Source: an uncultured Bacteroidales bacterium (lineage in GTDB: Bacteria; Bacteroidota; Bacteroidia; Bacteroidales; UBA4417). From it: DNA of 33,449 nt. Below the pieces are notes generated by a model. The model did not search any database, was not told the origin of the DNA, and saw only the letters and a list, made by a program, of their open reading frames with translations. The DNA lies in the NCBI GenBank assembly GCA_903864265.1, contig CAIPFN010000123.1, positions 1-33,449 on the forward strand. The letters are read 5' to 3'. Shown here piece after piece: positions 7,948-15,847 of the stretch (position 1 is its first letter; every line of letters starts with the position of its first letter). The position numbers and the translations under genes are program-made.

Positions 7948-9570
7948 TTAATGGCGATAGATCAAAAAATCATTTGTTTTCAGAAGAGCTTTTCCCAGTA
8001 GGATTTTCGCTCCGGCGGGAAGTTCAATCTGCGTTTCGTTGCCAAAGTTAATGATAACAGTTATTCTATCCTCTTTATACGAACGGGTATACGTTATGAT
8101 TCCATTGATTAAATCCAGTTGTTCGTATATGCCGTACTGAAGGGTTTTCTCACGGTTTCTCAATGCCAGCAAGGACTTATAGGTGTTCAGGATGGAATTT
8201 TCCTGTTTGGCGGACTGCTGCACGTTGACCGTGCTGAAATTTTCATTCACCTTTATCCAGGGTTTGCCTGTTGTAAAGCCGGCCGCAGTGCTTTCGTCCC
8301 ATTGCATGGGACTGCGCGACTTATCGCGGTTTTGTTTGTTGCCTTCGGTAAGCGCTTCTTCCGGGGTTTTACCGGCCTGCAAAGCTATACGGTAGTGCGT
8401 CCGGCCCTGTATATCAGCAATTTCATCCACAGTTGAAGCCTTTATATTCTGCATTCCTATTTCCTCGCCATAGTAGATAAAAGGAACTCCTTTAGCCGTA
8501 AGCATCAGGGCAGCAAGGGCTTTGGCTCTTGATGCATCGTTGCCGGCCAGCCGATCCATGAGCCGTGGCATATCGTGGCTGCCAAAAAACAGGGTAGGGT
8601 AATCGCACATGCTTTTTTCCATGTTTTGAAGTTCATTAAAGATGCGATCCACCGAAAATTCAGGAATGCTTCCGAAATTAAAATTGAAGACCACATCCAT
8701 CAGATCGGGCGACTGATATTGAGTGAGCACCTCTAATTTATCGCTACCGATTTCCCCAACCACAAACCTGTTTTTATATTCATTAACCGTTGATTTCAGA
8801 ATTTTTATTGCGTTTTTCACCCCTGGCTGACTGATATCAAAGGCATGTTCCTGCCGGCCGTTGTTGCTGGGATTGTCGGATGCTATTCCATCGGTTGTAA
8901 GAAAGTTGATCACATCGAACCTGAAGCCGTCCACGCCCAGCTGGAGCCAGTAGCGGAGTACCTTCTGGATTTCCTGAACAACTTTGGGGTTCGACCAGTT
9001 CAGATCAGCCATGTGGACGTCGAACTTGTGATAATAATACTGGTTGGTGAGACTATCGGCCTTCCAGGCCGAGCCACCGAAAAATGATTCCCAGTTATTG
9101 GGTTTATCCTGCCAGATATAATAATCGCGGTAAGGGTTATCTCTGGATTTCCTGGATTCCTGAAACCATTTGCATTCGGTTGAAGTATGGTTTACCACCA
9201 TATCCATAATTACCTTTATTCCAAGCCGATGCGCTTCATCCAGAAAGCGTTGAAAATCGTCGGGCTTACCGTAAACGGTATCAATTGCATAATAATCCGC
9301 TACATCATATCCATTATCCACTTTGGGGGACTGCAGGAAAGGCGTGAGCCAGATTCCTCTGATGCCGAGGGACTGAAGATAACTCAAGCGGGAAGTCATC
9401 CCTTTAAAATCGCTGTAGCCGTTTCCATCGCTATCCTGGTACGACGGCATATAAACCTGGTAGAATACGGATTCGCGCCACCATGGAGTTTTTGCGGCCG
9501 GTTGACCGGATTGGGCTATTGCACCTGATGAAATGAGGAGAAGCAAAAATTTCAGGAGGTTACGTATCAT
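7948..9570 (-). CDS. Secreted GH13 alpha-glucosidase, predicted alpha-1,6-active
   Basis: The 540-residue protein has a Sec signal peptide (cut after AIAQ, residue 20) and a full GH13 (beta/alpha)8 domain. Visible are the calcium-loop motif DSDGNGYSDF (46-55), region I DMVVNH (123-128), region II GFRFDV with nucleophile D219, region III VGEIGS with acid/base E273, and region IV SHD with D333. The residue after the nucleophile is V220. In the oligo-1,6-glucosidase/isomaltase group valine here goes with alpha-1,6 preference, while alanine or threonine goes with alpha-1,4, so isomalto-oligosaccharides or dextran fragments are the inferred substrates. The usual NHD of region IV is SHD here. A C-terminal beta domain ends the protein. 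The gene follows the FIVAR/LamG lipoprotein after a 291-bp structured gap. Trehalose- or sucrose-type relatives cannot be excluded. Confidence 0.9.
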   Translation of the reverse strand: MIRNLLKFLLLLISSGAIAQSGQPAAKTPWWRESVFYQVYMPSYQDSDGNGYSDFKGMTSRLSYLQSLGIRGIWLTPFLQSPKVDNGYDVADYYAIDTVYGKPDDFQRFLDEAHRLGIKVIMDMVVNHTSTECKWFQESRKSRDNPYRDYYIWQDKPNNWESFFGGSAWKADSLTNQYYYHKFDVHMADLNWSNPKVVQEIQKVLRYWLQLGVDGFRFDVINFLTTDGIASDNPSNNGRQEHAFDISQPGVKNAIKILKSTVNEYKNRFVVGEIGSDKLEVLTQYQSPDLMDVVFNFNFGSIPEFSVDRIFNELQNMEKSMCDYPTLFFGSHDMPRLMDRLAGNDASRAKALAALMLTAKGVPFIYYGEEIGMQNIKASTVDEIADIQGRTHYRIALQAGKTPEEALTEGNKQNRDKSRSPMQWDESTAAGFTTGKPWIKVNENFSTVNVQQSAKQENSILNTYKSLLALRNREKTLQYGIYEQLDLINGIITYTRSYKEDRITVIINFGNETQIELPAGAKILLGKALLKTNDFLIYRH

Positions 9571-9684
9571 ATTTTTAAATTGGGGCAGCCATTCAAGATT
9601 GGGAAAGGCAGTTGATTCAAACCGGTGACAGTCAGTCCCGGGCTGTGCTTAGAGCGGGAGAGAGGGCTGGCGATTTAGATAAAG

Positions 9685-9781
9685 TTTTTGTGTCAGACAC
9701 CCCTTCGGGTATTTCATCTTTCAACTCCACCCTTCGGGTGTAATCAAATTCATACACCCGAAGGGTGTGCAGACACAAAAA
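9685..9781. repeat. Nested inverted-repeat structure inside the PUL
   Basis: The 15-bp arms CACCCTTCGGGTGTA (9728-9742) and TACACCCGAAGGGTG (9753-9767) form a perfect inverted repeat around a 10-base spacer. Each arm can also fold on itself (CACCC-TTC-GGGTG). A further CCCTTCGGG lies at 9701-9709. An outer pair, TTTTTGTGTC (9685-9694) and GACACAAAAA (9772-9781), encloses the whole block and adds U runs on both strands. It could act as a transcription attenuator or mRNA-processing hairpin separating the SusCD/SGBP part from the GH13 part, or it could be a dispersed palindromic element. No gene was seen in the surrounding gap (9571-9861). Confidence 0.65.
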
Positions 9782-9861
9782 AAGGGGAGGCCCAATGTCC
9801 CGCAAACCTATATGCAGGATTTATTGAGCCTTACCCCTAACACTTAAACCAAACCAATGAA

Positions 9862-10926
9862 TTAGGGCTTCTCGTCGTTGTACAGTTTCGAAACCTGTCC
9901 GTCAGCCAATGCGATGTTATAGATTTTCAGTTCGTCAATGGCACCTTTGAAGTAACCCAGGTTAGCAGCTGTTGTCCATGCCATGAAGTTAGCGGCAAGT
10001 TCAGCATCGGTTGCTACACCGCCTATGATAAACGGCTGAGGATCGGGTGAAGCCAGAGTCTGTGTGAGCGGGCCAATGCCTTTGCTGGCTTCGGTCCATG
10101 TTTTTGTGAGGGTACCGTTTACAAAGAACTTCAGTTCCTTGCTTGTTCCGTCGAGGGTAACAACAATATGGTTCCAAACATTAATTTTGATAGAGTTATC
10201 GGTTTCATTATCAGCATCCACGATTCCGCCATCCACTTTTTTGAATGTGAAGAAAGGTTTTCCGCCGTCCTGGGTCTGCAGTTTATAGCCGGTCCAGTAG
10301 TTTTGTGAAACGATATAGTTGTCAGCGCGCAGTACATCAGGTTTAACCCATACCGAGATGGATAAGTTAGCAGGAAGGAAAGCGGTGGTATAAGGAACTT
10401 CGAGGTGCCCTCCGCCTGAACAATATACAGCATGTCCCCCTTTAACACCGGCAACCCAGGTAGGAAGAGCGGCATCGGAGCCCATGATAACGGAGTTTCC
10501 TTTAAAGAAGGTAGCTACGTGTTTTACGGTTGAGAAAGCAGTAGCGGTAGTTCCGGTGCCTTCGTCGAAATGCCAGCCGGCATTCAGGTACAGTGCCTCA
10601 TTAATAAAGCCGTAAGCCTGTGAGTTGAGAGCAGCCATGGCCTGGGTTAAATTTGTAACCAGGTTGTCGATCTGAACCTGTGTGAGGGAAGTAGCAGCCG
10701 TTGTTTTTACAGTAGCCAGGGTAGCTTTGTAGGTGTCGATGGCAGCCTGTGGGTAATCGGCAGTGGTGGCAGCTGTAGCAAGAGCATCAGCCTGGGCGAT
10801 CAGGGCGGTGAGCGCGGTTTTGTCGCCTTCAACAATGCCGCTGTCTTTTTTGCACGATCCCAGGATCATTACTGAACTTACAAGAAGTACCAGCAGCAAA
10901 GATTGAAGTTTCATCAGATTTTTCAT
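9862..10926 (-). CDS. Surface glycan-binding lipoprotein (FIVAR + LamG)
   Basis: The 354-residue product is a lipoprotein: lipobox ILGSC with the modified cysteine at C25, followed by KKDSG. Residues 35-102 are an alanine/threonine-rich helical stretch of the FIVAR type. Residues 115-350 form a LamG/concanavalin-A-like domain (LNAGWHFDEGTG, LSISVWVKPD, FFVNGTL, GAIDELKIYNIAL). No hydrolase motifs are seen. Its place directly after SusC and SusD is that of a SusE/SusF-type surface glycan-binding protein, which would hold glycan at the cell surface for uptake. The LamG fold is shared with the T9SS-secreted protein of the same locus. The ligand is unknown. Confidence 0.82.
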   Translation of the reverse strand: MKNLMKLQSLLLVLLVSSVMILGSCKKDSGIVEGDKTALTALIAQADALATAATTADYPQAAIDTYKATLATVKTTAATSLTQVQIDNLVTNLTQAMAALNSQAYGFINEALYLNAGWHFDEGTGTTATAFSTVKHVATFFKGNSVIMGSDAALPTWVAGVKGGHAVYCSGGGHLEVPYTTAFLPANLSISVWVKPDVLRADNYIVSQNYWTGYKLQTQDGGKPFFTFKKVDGGIVDADNETDNSIKINVWNHIVVTLDGTSKELKFFVNGTLTKTWTEASKGIGPLTQTLASPDPQPFIIGGVATDAELAANFMAWTTAANLGYFKGAIDELKIYNIALADGQVSKLYNDEKP

Positions 10927-10945
10927 GTTTTTTTTGGTTTTAAGA

Positions 10946-11024
10946 ATTGATTTGGTGATTGATTTAGGTGGATTGATTTATTGAAGAGATTGAAGTGATT
11001 GATGCGATTGAAGGGATTGATTTA
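10946..11024. repeat. 9-bp ATTGA-containing tandem repeat upstream of SGBP gene
   Basis: ATTGA occurs at 10946, 10958, 10972, 10980, 10989, 10998, 11007 and 11016. The last five copies are exactly 9 bp apart, with unit ATTGAAGNG. The array lies in the 217-bp gap upstream of the FIVAR/LamG lipoprotein gene, so it would be in that gene's leader if transcribed from SusD. No coding function was seen. Confidence 0.7.
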
Positions 11025-11063
11025 GGGGTTTAGGTATTTGGTGGATTTCAGGTAAAAGGGGGT

Positions 11064-11073
11064 CTGACGTCAG
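11064..11073. promoter_or_regulatory. CTGACGTCAG palindrome in the SusD-SGBP gap
   Basis: A perfect 10-bp palindrome lies between SusD and the SGBP gene, 40 bp from the 9-bp tandem array. It could be an operator, but a palindrome this short can occur by chance and nothing else supports a role. Confidence 0.2.
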
Positions 11074-11143
11074 CATGAACCGGAGTGCAGATGCTTTATG
11101 CTATTTTTCCTTTGTCGTCTTTTTAAAATTCAATCGTTGGCTT

Positions 11144-12691
11144 TTAAGGCTTCAGGGCCTGGTTGGCATCTGATTCTTTTTGAGGGATGGGGAAATAGCG
11201 CTTGGTATCGTAGTTGAAGTCCACGCCCAGGGCTGTTTCGGCTACGGTTTTCCCCCAGCGCATCAGGTCGAAATAGCGGTGAAACTCCTGTGCCAGTTCA
11301 ACCCTGCGCTCGTTCCGGATGGCGGTAGCCAGCTGGTTTTTATCCAGGGTAGTGATATCGGCCAGCAGGTCGGCAGGTGGTGTTCCGTTGAAGCTGGCGC
11401 GGGCCCGTTGACGAACTTTATTGAGGTTGGCCCTGGCGGAATCGGCATTGCCGTTTTCATTAAAGGCTTCCGCTTTCATCAGCAGCAGATCGGCATAGCG
11501 CAGGTAGATGTAGTTAAGGTCGCCATCGCCTTTGAGAGCTGCCGAAACTTCCGAAAGCGGCTGCTGGTGTTTTTTGGTCAGGAAGCCGGTAGGCGACCAG
11601 GAAGCGCTGAAGAGATCGCCATTCAGCCAGGGCTGGCCGTCGCGGCCGATGGAAGCGTCGAGGCGGGGATCCACCTGGCCGGTAGTGCTTTTCTCAAAAG
11701 CATCGACCAGGCTTTGTGTGGGGGCATTGAAATAGTATCCTCCTTCGGCGGCAGGGGCAAACCATTGGTTCAATTGACTGCCTAAACCCGGATTCTGGTT
11801 GGCAAGGTGCTGGATCTCAAAAATGGATTCGCTGCTGTTTTCGTAGGCCAGTTTAAAATTGTTGGCATACTGTGGCAAGAGGTGGTAGATGCCCAGGGCG
11901 TCCACCTGTTGAAAGTACCCCAGTGCTGCCGACCATTTCTGCTGGTACAGGCTTGCTTTTCCGAGCATAGCCAGGGCAGCTCCTTTGGTAGCGCGACCTA
12001 TTTCAGCCGAATTGTATGATTCGGGCAATACCGTGGCTGCATCTGTCAAATCCTTCTCGATCTGCTGATATATGGCCGATACTTCGCTCAGGGGCACGTG
12101 TATGGTTTCCTGTGAAAGCTGCGGCAGCAGTTTGAGGGGAACTTTTCCGAAAACATTCACCAGGTTGAAATAGCTGTATGCCCTGATAAATTTGGCTTCG
12201 CCTATGATCCTGTTCTTCAGCACATCGTCCATGGGCACCGAAGGCACCTTATCGATCACGTTGTTGGCCCGGGCCACGGCTTCGTAGGCAAACTTCCAGT
12301 AATTGATGATGATCCCATTTGTTGAATTGGCGTTGAAGACATCAATATAAGTAATTTCAGCCTGGTCGCCGGGGTTGCCGCCTTTCACGGCATCGTCGGA
12401 GGCCACATCGCCAAATACCCATATGGCATTGTCGGGATTGGTGAAAGCCAGGGCATTGTAAGTTCCGTTTATAGCCTGAAGAGCCTGCTTGTCGTTCTGG
12501 TAATAGGTGTCGGACGAAAATTTGCCTTTCAGGTCTTCGGTGAGAAATTTAGTGCAGGCACCCAGGAAGGTTATGGTGATTCCAATCACAAAGATAGCTG
12601 AAAGTAACTTCAGGTTCTTCCTGTTGCTGAATTTAATGTTCATGAATTTATTCACGAAACTGCCCGAAATAGTGTTATTATTCCTTTTCAT
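11144..12691 (-). CDS. susD: SusD/RagB-family glycan-binding lipoprotein
   Basis: The 515-residue protein has the SusD layout: a lipobox (TFLGAC, cysteine 46 from the upstream start), the N-terminal FLTEDLKGKFSSDTYYQNDKQA segment shared by the family, TPR-like helices (YFNLVNVFGKVPL, LGKASLYQQKWSAAL), and the C-terminal RNERRVELAQEFHRYFDLMRWG block followed by YFPIPQKE near the end. It sits on the outer face of the outer membrane as the lid of the SusC channel and binds oligosaccharides before import. The SusC stop lies 11 bp upstream. The ATG at 12643 (MNIKFSNRKNLK) would give a more normal lipoprotein leader than the one at 12691 and may be the true start. Confidence 0.95.
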   Translation of the reverse strand: MKRNNNTISGSFVNKFMNIKFSNRKNLKLLSAIFVIGITITFLGACTKFLTEDLKGKFSSDTYYQNDKQALQAINGTYNALAFTNPDNAIWVFGDVASDDAVKGGNPGDQAEITYIDVFNANSTNGIIINYWKFAYEAVARANNVIDKVPSVPMDDVLKNRIIGEAKFIRAYSYFNLVNVFGKVPLKLLPQLSQETIHVPLSEVSAIYQQIEKDLTDAATVLPESYNSAEIGRATKGAALAMLGKASLYQQKWSAALGYFQQVDALGIYHLLPQYANNFKLAYENSSESIFEIQHLANQNPGLGSQLNQWFAPAAEGGYYFNAPTQSLVDAFEKSTTGQVDPRLDASIGRDGQPWLNGDLFSASWSPTGFLTKKHQQPLSEVSAALKGDGDLNYIYLRYADLLLMKAEAFNENGNADSARANLNKVRQRARASFNGTPPADLLADITTLDKNQLATAIRNERRVELAQEFHRYFDLMRWGKTVAETALGVDFNYDTKRYFPIPQKESDANQALKP

Positions 12692-12702
12692 ATGCCGTTA
12701 AA

Positions 12703-15700
12703 TTAAAATGTGATATCGATTCCAAGCATTACAGTCATTGCAGAGGGATAGGTTCCCCAGTCGATTCCGGCGGCGCGGTCGCCTTCGGACTTGGAATTGT
12801 CGCTCACGGTCATTTCAGGGTCGAGACCCGAATATTTGGTAAGCGTCAGCAGGTTGGTGCCCGAAACATATACCCTGGTCTTAGCCAATCCAATAGTTTT
12901 GAGGGCTTTTGCAGGGATGGTATATCCAAACTGCAGGTTTTTAAGCCTGAGGTAGGATCCATCTTCCAGAAAACGGGATGAAGGGGTTGCATTGTTCGAT
13001 TTGGATGTCCACGAAGCCCTGGGCTGGGTATTGGAAGTGCCATCGCCGGTCCAGCGCTGATCGAAATAGCGTTGGGTAACGGTAAACCCGCGGTAGAAAC
13101 CTTCTATATCCTGATTAATCTGCGAATAGATTTTATTCCCGTACGAACCCTGGAAGAACATGCTCATATCGAAGTCTTTATAGTTAGCCGAGAAATTAAT
13201 CCCCATTATTAATTTCGGAATGGAGCTGCCCATGTGTATTCTGTCCTTTTCGTCAATATGCCCGTCGCCGTTCTGGTCCTTGTATTTTACATCTCCGGGT
13301 TTGGGTTTGCCACCCAGTGCCAGTTGCGATGCGGAAAGCAGCACATCGGTTTCATTCTGGAATATCCCGTCCATTTCGAGCAGGTAGAACGAGCCTATGG
13401 GTTGTCCCACTTCAGTTCGGGTTGCGTCGATGCCCGATTCAATGCGGCCGCCGTAGAGAGGCGCATCCAGTTTAAGCACTTCGTTGTGCATAAAGGCAAG
13501 GTTTCCACCTATGGAATATCCCCAGTCTGTCTTGGTTTTACGGTAGGTGGCTTCGAGTTCGAGTCCCCTGTTCAGCACCGATCCGCTGTTGATCCAGGAA
13601 GGTTGGGCATAACCGGTCGAAGGGGGATTGGGTGCTTCCACCAGCATATTATCGGTAACTTTATAGTAGTAGTCGATGGAGAAGGCTAAAGCCCCTTTCC
13701 AGAGTTCGGCATCTATACCTCCGTTGTACTGGTTGCTGGTTTCCCATTTCAGGTCCGCGTTTCCCAGGGATGACTGTGCATAGCCCCCGTTGGATATTCC
13801 GCCGAAAGGATAGTTATAATAAGGTGAAATCCTGTCGCTGTAGGCATACAGTCCTATATCCTGGTTTCCTATCGCGCCGTAGCCTACGCGGAGTTTCAGG
13901 TTGGTGAGCCAGGAAATATCTTTGAAGAGGCTGGTTTGTTTGAGCACCAGTCCGGCTGAAACCGAATAGAAGGTTCCCCATTTATTATTTCCCGTGAAAC
14001 GGGACGATCCATCCCGGCGCAGGGTTCCCGAAAGATAATATTTTCCTGCATAGTCGTAGTTGATCCTGCCGAAAAATGAAGCAAGGGAGGATGCATATTC
14101 GTCCTGGCTGCTGATTTTGATGCCAAGGCCGTTTCCGATATAGATGAGTTCTTTCTGTTGTATAGGGAAGTCCATATCGCTGGCATACAGTGCTTTTCCG
14201 CTGTTTTTAACGGCTTCAAATCCTGCCATGGCCGAGATTGTGCTGGATTCGCCCAGCTTGGTTTCGTAATTTAAGACGCTGTTTTCGGTCCAGTTGGCGA
14301 CGCGTTCGCTGCCTATGCTCAGCCCGTTTTTGGCATTGATACGATCGAGTGTGCCCCAGGTAGGGGAGAAGCGCCGGCTGAATGAATTACGGTAATCCAT
14401 GCCCGCGTTGGTGGTGAACTTTAACTCGCTGGTGATTTTGGCGGTGAAATAGGCTTTGCCGAGGTAGTTGTCGTCTTTGCGGTTGTTTTCGTTCAGTGCG
14501 GCCATGCCAATGGGATTATACCCGTCGCCGAGGAAGGAGTCAAATTTCTGGGCTCCGAAGTATTCCGCCGGGCGGTCCACAAAGGTTCCGTCGGGGAAGC
14601 GGATGGGGATAGCCGGGTTGCGGAAGAAAGCATAGCGTATCACGCTGCCGCCGTTTCCGCCGGCACCGTCGCCCGAGCTACCGATGATATCAGTGCTCGA
14701 AATACCTGCCAGCATACTCACTCCCACGGTGAGCCATTTGCTGGCTTCCGTATTCAGGTCGAGGCGTGCGGTTCCACGGGTATAGCCCGAACCCCCGATA
14801 ATGCCTTTCTGTTTGAAAAACGAGGTGGACAACAGGTAGTTGGTGGTTTCATTTCCACCCGAGAGGGTAACTTCGTGCGAGTTGATAGGGGCGGTTTGAA
14901 GCAGTTCTTTTACATAGTTTACATTAGCGAAACCGGCGGCATCTTCGGTGCTGATCAGGCTGCGTTGCAGGCCTGCGGGAAGGAAGGCGTTGTCGTTGGT
15001 AGCCGCTTCGTTATAAATGGTGACATAATCTTTGGTGTTGACCATCTTGGTCAGCCTGGTGGCTTTCTGGAAACCGGTCTGGCCGCTGTAGGTAACCTTG
15101 GTTTTGCCCTTGCTTCCTTTTTTTGTGGTAATGAGTACCACCCCGTTGTTGGCACGCGATCCGTAAATAGCCGCCGAGGAAGCATCTTTGAGTACCGAGA
15201 TGTTTTCGATATCGCCGGGGGTAAGAATTTTAAGCGCGTCGGAAGTGGGTATGCCATCCACGATATACAGCGGCTCGTTGCCCGAGTTGATGGACCCGGC
15301 CCCGCGGATACGCACTGAGACTCCTTCGCCGGGAGCACCGGTATTTTGTGTAACCTGCACACCGGCAGCGCGTCCCTGAAGTGCCTGGGCAACGCCTGAA
15401 ACAGGCAGCATCGATAGCTCCTTGCTGTTCACTTTGGTGACGGCGCCCAGCACATTGCGTTTCTTGGTCGATCCGTAGCCTATAACCACAAGTTCATCCA
15501 GCATCACCTGCTCGGGATTGAGTTTTACGTCGATAATGGCCTGGTTGCCGGGGGTAATTTCTACCGTAGTGTATCCTATGTAGGAAAATAACAGTACCGA
15601 GCCGGCTTTCAGCTGATCCGCCGGCAGGCGGAACTTCCCATCCACATCGGTAGTGGTGCCCGAGGTGGTTCCTTTAATCTGAATGGTGACGCCGATCAGG

Positions 15701-15804
15701 GTTTCACCCGTTTTGGCATCCGTTACCGTTCCGGTGATGTTTCGCTGTGCGAACAGCGATACCGATGCCGAAAGGACCAATACAAGGAGTAAGAATTTTT
15801 TCAT
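12703..15804 (-). CDS. susC: SusC/RagA-family TonB-dependent outer-membrane receptor
   Basis: The 1033-residue protein has a signal peptide (cut near LFAQ, residue 19) and a carboxypeptidase-D-like regulatory domain (NITGTVTDAKTGETLIGVTI, from residue 22). A TonB-box/plug start DELVVIGYG and the SusC-type plug motif AAIYGSRANNGVVLITTKKG follow. The long beta-barrel ends in the terminal aromatic residue F (LGIDITF). It imports glycan fragments across the outer membrane using TonB energy together with SusD. The length is normal for the family. The gene starts 43 bp after the lipoprotein gene upstream, so one transcript with the preceding genes is likely. Confidence 0.97.
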   Translation of the reverse strand: MKKFLLLVLVLSASVSLFAQRNITGTVTDAKTGETLIGVTIQIKGTTSGTTTDVDGKFRLPADQLKAGSVLLFSYIGYTTVEITPGNQAIIDVKLNPEQVMLDELVVIGYGSTKKRNVLGAVTKVNSKELSMLPVSGVAQALQGRAAGVQVTQNTGAPGEGVSVRIRGAGSINSGNEPLYIVDGIPTSDALKILTPGDIENISVLKDASSAAIYGSRANNGVVLITTKKGSKGKTKVTYSGQTGFQKATRLTKMVNTKDYVTIYNEAATNDNAFLPAGLQRSLISTEDAAGFANVNYVKELLQTAPINSHEVTLSGGNETTNYLLSTSFFKQKGIIGGSGYTRGTARLDLNTEASKWLTVGVSMLAGISSTDIIGSSGDGAGGNGGSVIRYAFFRNPAIPIRFPDGTFVDRPAEYFGAQKFDSFLGDGYNPIGMAALNENNRKDDNYLGKAYFTAKITSELKFTTNAGMDYRNSFSRRFSPTWGTLDRINAKNGLSIGSERVANWTENSVLNYETKLGESSTISAMAGFEAVKNSGKALYASDMDFPIQQKELIYIGNGLGIKISSQDEYASSLASFFGRINYDYAGKYYLSGTLRRDGSSRFTGNNKWGTFYSVSAGLVLKQTSLFKDISWLTNLKLRVGYGAIGNQDIGLYAYSDRISPYYNYPFGGISNGGYAQSSLGNADLKWETSNQYNGGIDAELWKGALAFSIDYYYKVTDNMLVEAPNPPSTGYAQPSWINSGSVLNRGLELEATYRKTKTDWGYSIGGNLAFMHNEVLKLDAPLYGGRIESGIDATRTEVGQPIGSFYLLEMDGIFQNETDVLLSASQLALGGKPKPGDVKYKDQNGDGHIDEKDRIHMGSSIPKLIMGINFSANYKDFDMSMFFQGSYGNKIYSQINQDIEGFYRGFTVTQRYFDQRWTGDGTSNTQPRASWTSKSNNATPSSRFLEDGSYLRLKNLQFGYTIPAKALKTIGLAKTRVYVSGTNLLTLTKYSGLDPEMTVSDNSKSEGDRAAGIDWGTYPSAMTVMLGIDITF

Positions 15805-15847
15805 AGTATAAAAATTTGAATGAATTTCAATTTCAGTGACTTAAGAA

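Noticed and set aside
9701-9767. Three CCCTTCGGG copies as a possible CRISPR-like array
   Set aside because: The copies are short, irregularly spaced and in both orientations, which fits hairpin arms and not repeats with spacers.
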